DNA of 22,021 bases. Source: Thermoplasmatales archaeon ex4484_6 (GTDB lineage Archaea; Thermoplasmatota; Penumbrarchaeia; Penumbrarchaeales; Penumbrarchaeaceae). The translations under genes were made by a program, and so were the position numbers. Where the stretch lies: assembly GCA_002254385.1 (NCBI GenBank), contig NJDO01000042.1:1-22021 (forward strand). Reading direction: 5' to 3'. The notes under the pieces were generated by a model, which saw nothing but the letters and a program-made list of their open reading frames with translations, ran no database searches and was not told the DNA's origin. Below are positions 15,317 to 22,021 of this stretch, one piece after another. Every line of letters starts with the position of its first letter. The stretch's first letter is position 1.

Positions 15317-15370
15317 CGGATACGAATGTATTATCATTCGTGTATCATTCGTGTCCGATTTCTTTATTCG
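15317..15370 (+). terminator. Hairpin with tandem 11-mer and T-rich tail
   Basis: Arms CGGATACGAATG (15317-15328) and CATTCGTGTCCG (15346-15357) pair over 12 positions, one as G-U. The segment between holds a second copy of the 3' arm, because TATCATTCGTG is repeated in tandem (15332-15342, 15343-15353). TTTCTTTATT follows. It sits between convergent queE and ZPR1 and would act on plus-strand transcripts. It could instead be a protein-binding site. Confidence 0.35.
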
Positions 15371-15378
15371 ATAGATCT

Positions 15379-16032
15379 TCAATCTTCCTTCAGCTTCTCA
15401 TCGAAATCCGAATGGATCTCCCTTGTGAGGTCGATTACCTCCTTTTCGCCAAGGAGCTCCTTCTCCACACCGCCCCCGCCCTCCTCGTTCACTATCGCTG
15501 AATTTCCCATCGGGTCTTCGAGGATGAGGGTAATACTGCTGTCTTCGGGGAACCGTCCTTCCCTGATATCGGAGATCCTTTCAATGAGCTTGTTGGTATT
15601 CTCGAGCCTGATAGGGGAATCGGGAAACTCTTCCGGGTAATTCGTTAGGTCATTCCTTATCTGTTCAAGGATGCCCGTGATTCTTTCAAGGACCCCTTCA
15701 ACGTTCGATATATATCCTTCCTGCACGGTTCCGGGAGAGATTCTCAATCCGAATTCGGGGATCCTGAGGATGCCTGTACCGGACCTGATCACCCTCAACA
15801 TGAGGTCTTTTTCATCATCGATCCGGGCAATGTAGCGGCTTGGTGGCCGGGTCTCCACAGGTATTACATCAACTGATCTGAAACCGCACGAGGAGCATTT
15901 GATGGTTGAAATCAGCACACTGCCGAAATGTGGTATCTCCATCTCCTCGGACGTAACCCGAAGCTCTCCCTCCGAACATGCCGGGCACAGGATCCTGAAA
16001 GACTCATCCTTTTCCATTGGAATCCGGCACAC
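15379..16032 (-). CDS. ZPR1-type zinc finger protein
   Basis: The 217-residue protein is an archaeal single-unit ZPR1. The zinc finger uses CPAC (about residues 16-19) and CSSC (about 46-49), followed by the conserved region with IPEFGLRISPGTVQEGYISNVEG. Eukaryotic ZPR1 helps fold elongation factor eEF1A; the archaeal function is not established, but aEF1A is the obvious candidate client. It lies 9 bases after sepF and is probably cotranscribed. The GTG at 16032 gives the longest product; an ATG five codons in (16017) would start MEKDESFRILC and is equally plausible, as neither has a clear Shine-Dalgarno sequence. The last 65 residues are acidic and less conserved. Confidence 0.88.
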   Translation of the reverse strand: MCRIPMEKDESFRILCPACSEGELRVTSEEMEIPHFGSVLISTIKCSSCGFRSVDVIPVETRPPSRYIARIDDEKDLMLRVIRSGTGILRIPEFGLRISPGTVQEGYISNVEGVLERITGILEQIRNDLTNYPEEFPDSPIRLENTNKLIERISDIREGRFPEDSSITLILEDPMGNSAIVNEEGGGGVEKELLGEKEVIDLTREIHSDFDEKLKED

Positions 16033-16041
16033 CGAAGGAAA

Positions 16042-16440
16042 TTACCTTCTCCTCTCCATTCTTCTCATCTTTTTCTTGTCTATGGTGAACCCCTTCGGAG
16101 CAATGATGAGAAGGTTCTGGGAGATACCTGCAATATCTCCCTGTATGTCTTCCACGACCCTTTTCAGTTCGTTTATGGTTCTCTTCAATTCGAGATCGTC
16201 ATTCGCGATGGGCGTGAAATCGAGAACAAGGATGTTCCCATCATATACGAGATTGGATAGGGCCGGGATCTGTCTGTATCCGTCGATATCCGCAAACTTG
16301 ATGAATGGTCCACCACCCTTTCTGGCCGTCTCGGTCTCCCTGCCCTGGAGAAGGCTGAGATCGATGTAACCTCTTCTCCCTCTGTAGTCGTCCTCCGGAT
16401 ATTCCTCCTCTGGCTCTGCCCTTTTTCTGAACCAACCCAT
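16042..16440 (-). CDS. sepF: SepF, archaeal FtsZ membrane anchor
   Basis: The 132-residue protein begins MGWFRKR, a short basic/aromatic N-terminus suited to membrane contact, followed by a Glu/Arg/Tyr-rich linker. The SepF (DUF552) core covers about residues 45-125: PFIKFADIDG, NLVYDGNILVLDF, VEDIQGDIAG and NLLIIAPKGF. Archaeal SepF links FtsZ to the membrane at the division site. The start at 16440 is chosen because GGAGGG lies about six bases upstream, and because the open frame upstream (to 16605) adds a low-complexity segment that runs through the promoter. Its TATA lies at 16498-16507. ZPR1 follows in the same direction. No ftsZ gene lies in the window. Confidence 0.92.
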   Translation of the reverse strand: MGWFRKRAEPEEEYPEDDYRGRRGYIDLSLLQGRETETARKGGGPFIKFADIDGYRQIPALSNLVYDGNILVLDFTPIANDDLELKRTINELKRVVEDIQGDIAGISQNLLIIAPKGFTIDKKKMRRMERRR

Positions 16441-16497
16441 ATTAGATCCCTCCAGACCGGGAAACCCCTGGTTTCTTGTAGGGGATTTGGTTTTATT

Positions 16498-16507
16498 CTT
16501 AAATACT
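16498..16507 (-). promoter_or_regulatory. TATA box of sepF-ZPR1
   Basis: On the minus strand AGTATTTAAG is preceded by GATAA. Transcription would begin near 16478, giving a leader of about 38 bases. That leader contains GAAAC-CAGGG-GTTTC, a small stem that overlaps a CCCCT/AGGGG pairing just ahead of the ribosome site. Confidence 0.5.
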
Positions 16508-16549
16508 TTATCCCCCAGATAGCTCATAAATCCATTCCGAACCCCGTTT

Positions 16550-19500
16550 CTATGGTGAGGGGGCCATCCCCTCCTCTTCATGGTCAGGAACTCCCGGGAT
16601 GTCACTGTTCGTTTCCGGCTCTTCCGGATGGTCTATCACGGATTCCTGGATGGAAGCCTTCTGAAGTGGATCCTCGGGAATGAACGAGTCCATCTCCTCA
16701 TCTCTCCTCTCCTTTGGTATGTTGAGAGGCTGGAAGATCTCGTCAATTTTCTCGAGATCCTTGGATTCCATCTCCCCCTCATCTATCTCGATAGTGGAAT
16801 AATCTATGTCGGAACTGATGTCGGAAGCGGCCTCCTGGATGAATTCATCGATGGACTTCTTCGAGGATTCGAGTGCTTCCAACCTCTGTCTTTCGATCTC
16901 TTCCTGTTCGATCTTCTCCTTCCTCTTGGAGAGAAGAAACAGGATCAGTCCGATCAGAGCGACGATGGCAAGAACGATGAGAACCGCGGCTATCCAGACA
17001 AGAGGAGATCTCTTTTCCTTTTCATTCTTTATCTTTATCATGACACTGCTGACATCGGAATAGACCGCCCCATCGAATGCTCTTGCCCTCAGAACATATT
17101 CGCCGTCGTCAAAGGCCGTGGTATCAAGGTCATATGACCATCGATCCTCGGAGAACTTGGCAGTCATCCATTCACTATCCCCGACCTGGACCTCTACACG
17201 TTGGACAGTGCTTGGCTCAAGTATCATCTGACCTCCTATGTGGACACGACCCTTCAACGTGTCGCCGTCCTTGAGGCCTTCGATTGTGAACACCCATGTC
17301 CTTTCGGATCTCTTAACCTCGAGTGTGTAATTGAAAAAGAGATGGAACCTTGTCGAGGTTACCTTGATGGAAACATTGAATGTCCCGACCTGAGTGACAT
17401 TCGGGGTCCAGATGAGCTTCTGCTGGATATCATCATAGATCATTCCGTCCGGTCCCTCGAATAATTCGACCTCGAATCGATGTTCGTCGGGATCAAAGAT
17501 ATCCATGTAGAAAGTCCATTTCTGGGAATCGTAAAGGGTTGTAACGGGTTCCGTTCTAATAACCGGAGGGGAATCCTCGAATGTCGTATTCAGGTAGAAT
17601 TCGAGGTCCGTGCTCTTTTCTGTCTGGTCCAGGGCCCTTATCAGAAATCTAACGGGTTCGGGAAGATATTGGGGCGGCGTCCATGAAAAATGTCCGGTAT
17701 GAATATCGATCCCCGCCCCTTCGACGGGGAAAACTATGATGTAGGTGAGTGTATCGTTGATATCGGGGTCCACTGCGATGAAATCGTATTCGAAGGTGGA
17801 TCCCACGAGCACCCCCTGAGGTGCTTCCGGCGGTGGGGAAAGGAAGATGGGAGCATCGGGAACATCTATCACGTTCAGTTCGAAATTGTATCTTCTTTCG
17901 TCCTTTCCATCGCTGAGGACCAGTGTCCATTCATGATGGCCCACCTCCCAGGGCCCCGGGGTCCATGAGACCGTCCCAAGTGCGGGATCTATTGTCATGT
18001 TCTTCGGGGTTTCGTTGTAGTCCAGCCTGTAGAAGATATCGTCCATTTCATCATCCACCGCGATCGGGGAATAGACGAAGACATCGTCCTGGACAACCGT
18101 GGTGGCAGGAAGTTGGGAGACCGCGGGAGCATCGTTCACCTCGTCAACGTACAGCGGGATCGCGGGAGAGATGAACGTTCCTCCTGCTTCATCGACGACC
18201 GTGAATTTGAGATTCACCATTCCGGTCCAGTTGGCATTGTCCCTCTCTCCATCCCCGTTCTTGTCAGATCCGTTAAGTAGATCGACGGCGAGATAGCGGT
18301 GTCCCTTGACATACACGTTCACGTAGGATGCATTGTTCCCCACGGCGGACACGGAGATGTTCAGGTAGTGGTCCGGAGTGACATCATCACCGAATACCGT
18401 ATACAGGTCCAGAACCTCTTCCTGATGCGAATCCTCGGGAAAATGGATTTCATCCGGCATCATCTCGATATAGGGGACCTCGTCGGCAGCGATATCAAGG
18501 CTCTCGATCCTGATCCTTCCGCTCGTTCTTGCGGAGAAGATGAGGGGTACCTTCACGTAATCCTTGCCGTCCATGTTGATTGTCTTCTTGTTTTCCGAAT
18601 TCAGCACATTGTTGAACTGATCCGACAGGTCTTCGAATGTTATGGTCTCTTCGTAACGTATGTCAAATCCCGTCAAGTTGAAGTAATCCGAGTTCTCCAC
18701 TGCGGAGTCGGCCTGCGAGGAGAACAGTATATCAACGAATGCGAACCCCTCATATACGGAGGAATAATCCTCGGTGTTCGTTCTCAGGTAATCGTTTATC
18801 TCGGCGGAGATGTCCCCGCTTGTAACGGTTCCGGTTAACCTGTTCTCCCCATAGGTCCAGGCAGTGTTGCCACCCACCGAAAGTGATGGTCTGTTATCCG
18901 GTAGTATGGATATATCATAATATTCCAGGTGAAACAGTCTTCCGGGTCCCGAAACGGTGATCCCGTAGAATTCCGGACTTCCCACCAGCAGGTCCCCCCA
19001 CTGGTCCCTCCGAAGATCTCCTATACCCACACTGAACCCGAATCTGGTGCCGGAGGGAAGGTCCGGGTGAAAATGTTTCCATGCACCCGTCTGCCCCCTC
19101 TTGAACACCGCAACCTCTCCATCAAGGGTATCTGTTCCGGGTGAACCGACAACTATCTCGTTGATTCCATCATGGTCCATATCACCGGAAGCTATGGAGG
19201 AACCGAACAGTGGAACACTGGAGGAAGGAGAAAGAATGAGATCCGGCCTATCATCATGGGATGAACCACCGTCATACATGAGGACGGAGCCTGCACTGGA
19301 TGTCGGGACGCCGACAGCCAGGGTCTCTCTCTGGGTGCCGGTCCTTCCCAGGAATTCAATGGGACCGAAAGTTGATTCACCGGAGTCTGTATTCGGTTGG
19401 AAGACCTCGAAATCATCTACATTCCATGAGGATGAGGCGTTGTATATCCTTATTGTTTCATCCGAAGCAATGGCGATATCATTCTTTCCATCAGTGTTCA

Positions 19501-20593
19501 TATCTCCCACCGCCATGTCCCTTCCGAAATGATGCTCACCGGTACTTCCGTTGATCACGGTGACAAGGGTTGCAGAGGAATGGGAGATCTCGAAAACATA
19601 TACCTGACCTCTGCCCTGGAGAGCTCCCGGAGCACCGACGAGAAGTTCAATATCCGAATCGTCGTCAATATCAACTCCCTCCACGGATGAACCGAACAAA
19701 TCTCCCGTGCTGTTTCCTATCAATTTGAAGCTCTCGGTAGTGGATGTGACACCTGGACTGTAATCATATACCCTGACTGTCCCTTCATTTCCAAGATTGT
19801 CACCCGGAGCACCCACGGCCACGCCATAAACGGAGGTTGAAGGGAAAAGGAAGGCTCCGGAAATGGCTGTTCCGAAATGCGCATCGGTCCGGGTTGCAGA
19901 GGCGAACAGAACAGGGTTCGTCGTCAACGGATGGGTAACGTGATATACCCTCCCCGCTCCAATGTTGCTGTAAGGTGCTGACACAAGGGCCTCATCCCTT
20001 CCATCACCATTTGTGTCGCCCAGCACCCTGATAACCTCGCCGAAATGGTCTCCGCTGGAACCGACACTGATGTTCGTGTCTATGAATTCCCTGTTCCTTT
20101 GAAAAGCTGTGATATTGATATTTGCTCTGGTAACTGTGGCGTTGATCGGGAGAGCGAACCTCAGCTTCATGGCCGTCAATGTCGAGTGAAAGTAATCGGA
20201 AAATGTACGTCCGTCATGGGTCTGGTAATTGCGTCCCCATGAACCCTGATATGCAATTTCCTGATTGTTGAATTCGTAATCCCTTGGGCCTCCGGCAACA
20301 TTTATCTTCACATTCCTGGGATAATCCGTTCCATTCTCCGTGAATGGTTGAACCGACACGGACAGACTTGCCGATGTCACGGTCGATCCCATGGGGACGG
20401 GGAAGTAGAAAGAGGAGTTGAGAGGTTGTTCGGATGTAACGGGAATGGTCTTTCCCACCTCGATCTGAAAGGGAAAGCTCTCTCCTCTGGGATCAACGGA
20501 CCGTTCTTCGGTAATATCTCCGTTGAAAAAAAGCAAGGATGGCATGATCAACAGCAATGCAACAGCCGTTATACTGGTCGTTCTGGACATCAT
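16550..20593 (-). CDS. Surface protein: seven-bladed FG-GAP propeller, Ig-like domains, TM and acidic tail
   Basis: The protein has 1347 residues. Residues 1-24 form a signal peptide (SITAVALLLIMPSLLFF). Residues 180-560 contain seven FG-GAP repeats (HFGEVIRVLGD, HFGTAISG, LFGSSVEG, HFGRDMAVGD, TFGPIEF, LFGSSIASGD, RFGFSVGIGD), enough for a full integrin-alpha-like beta-propeller; DTNGDGRDE, DMNTDGKND and DMDHDGINE are calcium loops. Cadherin/He-PIG-type domains follow (VDEVNDAP, GTVSWTPGPWEVG and similar HFSWTPP and KLIWTP repeats), then a last beta-domain. One membrane segment (about 1195-1222, VWIAAVLIVLAIVALIGLIL) leads to a 125-residue acidic cytoplasmic tail. Many N-x-S/T sites suit surface glycosylation. 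GGAGGT lies seven bases before the first of two tandem ATGs. It is likely an adhesion or envelope protein; the ligand is unknown. Confidence 0.9.
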   Translation of the reverse strand: MMSRTTSITAVALLLIMPSLLFFNGDITEERSVDPRGESFPFQIEVGKTIPVTSEQPLNSSFYFPVPMGSTVTSASLSVSVQPFTENGTDYPRNVKINVAGGPRDYEFNNQEIAYQGSWGRNYQTHDGRTFSDYFHSTLTAMKLRFALPINATVTRANINITAFQRNREFIDTNISVGSSGDHFGEVIRVLGDTNGDGRDEALVSAPYSNIGAGRVYHVTHPLTTNPVLFASATRTDAHFGTAISGAFLFPSTSVYGVAVGAPGDNLGNEGTVRVYDYSPGVTSTTESFKLIGNSTGDLFGSSVEGVDIDDDSDIELLVGAPGALQGRGQVYVFEISHSSATLVTVINGSTGEHHFGRDMAVGDMNTDGKNDIAIASDETIRIYNASSSWNVDDFEVFQPNTDSGESTFGPIEFLGRTGTQRETLAVGVPTSSAGSVLMYDGGSSHDDRPDLILSPSSSVPLFGSSIASGDMDHDGINEIVVGSPGTDTLDGEVAVFKRGQTGAWKHFHPDLPSGTRFGFSVGIGDLRRDQWGDLLVGSPEFYGITVSGPGRLFHLEYYDISILPDNRPSLSVGGNTAWTYGENRLTGTVTSGDISAEINDYLRTNTEDYSSVYEGFAFVDILFSSQADSAVENSDYFNLTGFDIRYEETITFEDLSDQFNNVLNSENKKTINMDGKDYVKVPLIFSARTSGRIRIESLDIAADEVPYIEMMPDEIHFPEDSHQEEVLDLYTVFGDDVTPDHYLNISVSAVGNNASYVNVYVKGHRYLAVDLLNGSDKNGDGERDNANWTGMVNLKFTVVDEAGGTFISPAIPLYVDEVNDAPAVSQLPATTVVQDDVFVYSPIAVDDEMDDIFYRLDYNETPKNMTIDPALGTVSWTPGPWEVGHHEWTLVLSDGKDERRYNFELNVIDVPDAPIFLSPPPEAPQGVLVGSTFEYDFIAVDPDINDTLTYIIVFPVEGAGIDIHTGHFSWTPPQYLPEPVRFLIRALDQTEKSTDLEFYLNTTFEDSPPVIRTEPVTTLYDSQKWTFYMDIFDPDEHRFEVELFEGPDGMIYDDIQQKLIWTPNVTQVGTFNVSIKVTSTRFHLFFNYTLEVKRSERTWVFTIEGLKDGDTLKGRVHIGGQMILEPSTVQRVEVQVGDSEWMTAKFSEDRWSYDLDTTAFDDGEYVLRARAFDGAVYSDVSSVMIKIKNEKEKRSPLVWIAAVLIVLAIVALIGLILFLLSKRKEKIEQEEIERQRLEALESSKKSIDEFIQEAASDISSDIDYSTIEIDEGEMESKDLEKIDEIFQPLNIPKERRDEEMDSFIPEDPLQKASIQESVIDHPEEPETNSDIPGVPDHEEEGMAPSP

Positions 20594-20639
20594 GCTCTCG
20601 ACCTCCGGTTTCTGAAGTTCCGTTTATGACTTCCCCTCT

Positions 20640-20676
20640 ATTAATGCTTTGCAATCACACGAGGAAAGTTTAATCG
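20640..20676. promoter_or_regulatory. Divergent promoters of surface protein and DUF89 gene
   Basis: ATTAATAG on the minus strand (near 20641-20648) serves the surface protein, and TTTAATCG at 20669-20676 serves the DUF89 gene. The 113-base spacer holds nothing else recognised. Confidence 0.4.
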
Positions 20677-20706
20677 TGAAAGAGCCGTTGCTGTAGGGGG
20701 ATCAGA

Positions 20707-21549
20707 TTGCAGATGAAGCTCGAATGCATGCCGTGCTTTGTCCGTCAGGTACTGATGGAGCTGGATGGTTCAGATATTACAATAGAGGGGAAGGAGAAGG
20801 CATTAAGGGCATCTCTGAGAAGATTATCCGAGATGGACATGACCCTTCCACCCGTGGGTGTTTCACTGATCCTTCATCGTTTATTGAGGGAATGGGGTGT
20901 TGGAGAGGACCCTTACCGGGAATTGAAGATGTCATCAACCTCCAAGGCCCTGAAGATCCTTCCGGATCTGGAGAGAATGCTTGATGAGAACGGAGATCGT
21001 CTCAAGATGGCAGCAATGATGGCCATAGCCGGGAACGTCATCGATTACGGTGCCGCGAACCTCCTGTCGTTGGAGAGAACACTGGAAGATGCGGTCCATG
21101 GAGGTATGGCCGTTGATGATTTTGAGGATTTCGGAAGGGAGCTTCTGAAGGCGGATACCCTTTCATATCATCTTGACAATTCCGGAGAGGTGGTCCTGGA
21201 TGGACTGTTCATAAGAGAGATCATCAGGGAAAGACCCGATCTGAGGATAAGGGCGTTCGTCAAGAACAGCCCGCTTCTGAATGATGTCACCCTGAAGGAT
21301 GCGGTGGATGGCGGGTTGGGGGCAGTGGACAATGTGGAATTGATCGAGCTTCCACATGAAGGATGGGTATCCGAAGATGACATAGACAGTGATGAGGCGG
21401 AAATTATAATCGCCAAAGGGCAGGGGAATTACGAGAGCCTCTCCGAATCGGGAAGGAAAAACCTCTTTTTTCTCTTGGTCGTGAAATGTGATGTGGTTTC
21501 CCGGGAGCTCGGGGCGGACATCGGCGAGATGATTTTCAAACGGTCATGA
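20707..21549 (+). CDS. DUF89 family metal-dependent phosphatase-like protein
   Basis: The 280-residue DUF89 (ARMT1-like) protein belongs to a family of metal-dependent phosphatases thought to remove damaged phosphometabolites. It has an N-terminal ECMPCFVRQ, a mid-protein IAGNVIDYGAAN, the metal/phosphate-site region HLDNSGEVVLD, VKNSPLLNDVTLKDA, AKGQGNYESL and a C-terminal FLLVVKCDVVSRELG. These are the diagnostic motifs in their usual order and length. The TTG at 20707 follows GGGGG by six bases; the ATG two codons later (20713) is a good alternative. It is divergent from the surface-protein gene. The substrate is unknown, and nearby genes do not point to one. Confidence 0.9.
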   Translation: MQMKLECMPCFVRQVLMELDGSDITIEGKEKALRASLRRLSEMDMTLPPVGVSLILHRLLREWGVGEDPYRELKMSSTSKALKILPDLERMLDENGDRLKMAAMMAIAGNVIDYGAANLLSLERTLEDAVHGGMAVDDFEDFGRELLKADTLSYHLDNSGEVVLDGLFIREIIRERPDLRIRAFVKNSPLLNDVTLKDAVDGGLGAVDNVELIELPHEGWVSEDDIDSDEAEIIIAKGQGNYESLSESGRKNLFFLLVVKCDVVSRELGADIGEMIFKRS

Positions 21550-21574
21550 AGTGGGATTAGAGCAATAATCGATC

Positions 21575-21679
21575 ATTTTTCATCGTATAATATCAGAATA
21601 GAGCACCAATTTCTGTGTTTGTAATCTCATTGACGAGAAGAAATTGGTGCAGGGAAAGGGACCTTTTTCTCGTAATATG
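21575..21679 (+). repeat. 105-bp direct repeat, copy 1
   Basis: It is identical to 21738-21842, offset 163 bases. Inside, GCACCAATTTCT (21603-21614) and AGAAATTGGTGC (21639-21650) form a perfect 12-bp inverted repeat. ACCTTTTTCTC at 21661-21671 pairs perfectly with GAGAAAAAGGT at 21695-21705, just beyond the copy. TTTTTCATC (21576-21584) and GATGAAAAA (21708-21716) are nine-base inverted ends around this first unit. Confidence 0.9.
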
Positions 21680-21737
21680 ATCGACGTTTGTCAAGAGAAA
21701 AAGGTGAGATGAAAAACGGTTTTATTTTTTTTTCATA

Positions 21738-21842
21738 ATTTTTCATCGTATAATATCAGAATAGAGCACCAATTTCTGTGTTTGTAATCTCATTGACGAG
21801 AAGAAATTGGTGCAGGGAAAGGGACCTTTTTCTCGTAATATG
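21738..21842 (+). repeat. 105-bp direct repeat, copy 2
   Basis: It is identical to 21575-21679 throughout, including the 12-bp inverted repeat (21766-21777 with 21802-21813). It lacks the downstream arm GAGAAAAAGGT: after 21842 the sequence switches to the TGCGTGG repeat. This looks like truncation or insertion of the second element. Confidence 0.9.
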
Positions 21843-21877
21843 CGTGGTAATATATTATTTGCCACGCATGTTGGCCA
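21841..21877 (+). repeat. 37-bp quasi-palindromic repeat, copy A
   Basis: The unit opens with TGCGTGG, contains the palindrome TAATATATTA, closes the stem with CCACGCA (21862-21868) and ends in TGTTGGCCA. It is identical to copy B at 21985-22021. The 107 bases between hold CTTTGGC-TTTT-GCCAAAG and TGGCTaCCCCTG with CAGGGGAGCCA, both strong stems. Confidence 0.85.
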
Positions 21878-21984
21878 GATGGTGCATCGAAGATGCGCCG
21901 ATTCCGTGAAGGCTTTGGCTTTTGCCAAAGGGTTCCTGGCTACCCCTGCATGAGTGTTGTTATTCCAGGGGAGCCAAGATGGCC

Positions 21985-22021
21985 TGCGTGGTAATATATT
22001 ATTTGCCACGCATGTTGGCCA
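21985..22021 (+). repeat. 37-bp quasi-palindromic repeat, copy B (runs to window edge)
   Basis: It is identical to copy A for all 37 bases visible and may continue past the edge. The 144-base spacing is too long for a CRISPR array with this repeat size. A tandem structured element or a transposon end fits better. Confidence 0.85.

Larger units (their letters stand above)
21550..22021. repeat. Gene-free repeat cluster
   Basis: These 472 bases to the window edge hold no credible gene. They contain a 105-base perfect direct repeat, then a 37-base repeat spaced 144 bases apart, with several inverted repeats and T-runs. A minus-strand open frame over 21743-22009 simply reads through both repeats and is rejected as a gene. 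Confidence 0.85.

Noticed and set aside
15310..15501. A 63-residue plus-strand gene.
   Set aside because: It has good start signals, but two-thirds of it is antisense to the ZPR1 coding region and no family is recognisable. It is kept only as a finding.
16441..16605. A longer N-terminus for SepF.
   Set aside because: The extension covers the TATA box and the previous gene's stop, while a good Shine-Dalgarno sequence precedes the ATG at 16440.
21743..22009. An 88-residue minus-strand open frame.
   Set aside because: It reads through both repeat families, repeats VANNILPR-like peptide from the 37-bp unit, and has no homology signal.
21841..22021. CRISPR array.
   Set aside because: The repeat is 37 bases but the spacing leaves a 107-base spacer, only two units are visible, and no cas gene is present.

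Overview
The window looks like a chromosomal segment of a euryarchaeon, most likely of the Thermoplasmatota or a near relative. The signs are archaeal-type TATA promoters, several of them 28-32 bases before a GTG or ATG so that the mRNA would be leaderless; an unfused QueD-QueC-QueE set of the kind that makes preQ0 for archaeosine; archaeal SepF, ZPR1 and METTL5-type proteins; a HerA/DUF87 ATPase; a DUF835 domain; and large FG-GAP/Ig surface proteins. No rRNA, tRNA, CRISPR array or transposase gene was found. The lineage is inferred from gene content only.

Layout. 1-1066: 3' part of a gene for an AAA+ ATPase that is strikingly like bacterial DnaA domain III but has no DnaA domain IV. 1127-3423: an RDD membrane protein with a zinc ribbon, a TtuA/Ncs6-type tRNA thiolase and a METTL5-like rRNA methyltransferase; the last two overlap. 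3607-4881: an 11-repeat TPR protein. 5137-6786 (minus): a long coiled-coil protein with charged modules at both ends and a C-terminal zinc ribbon, diverging from 6949-10707: a 1252-residue HerA-like ATPase fused to DUF835, coiled coils and a winged-helix-containing C-terminal region. 10770-13344: two membrane-anchored extracytoplasmic proteins, the second with a transglutaminase core. 13379-15208: queD-queC-queE, with queE apparently damaged at its 5' end. 15379-20593 (all minus): ZPR1, SepF and a 1347-residue seven-bladed FG-GAP propeller/Ig surface protein. 20707-21549: a DUF89 protein. 21550-22021: a gene-free stretch of perfect direct repeats rich in inverted repeats.

Themes. RNA modification recurs (tRNA thiolation, rRNA m6A, 7-deazaguanine synthesis). 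A second theme is the cell envelope and division (SepF, surface propeller protein, membrane-anchored transglutaminase, RDD protein). The most unusual content is the HerA-DUF835 fusion with its divergent coiled-coil/zinc-ribbon neighbour, the archaeal DnaA-like ATPase, and the repeat cluster at the right end. The idea that the HerA fusion and its neighbours form one system rests only on shared promoter space and architecture.
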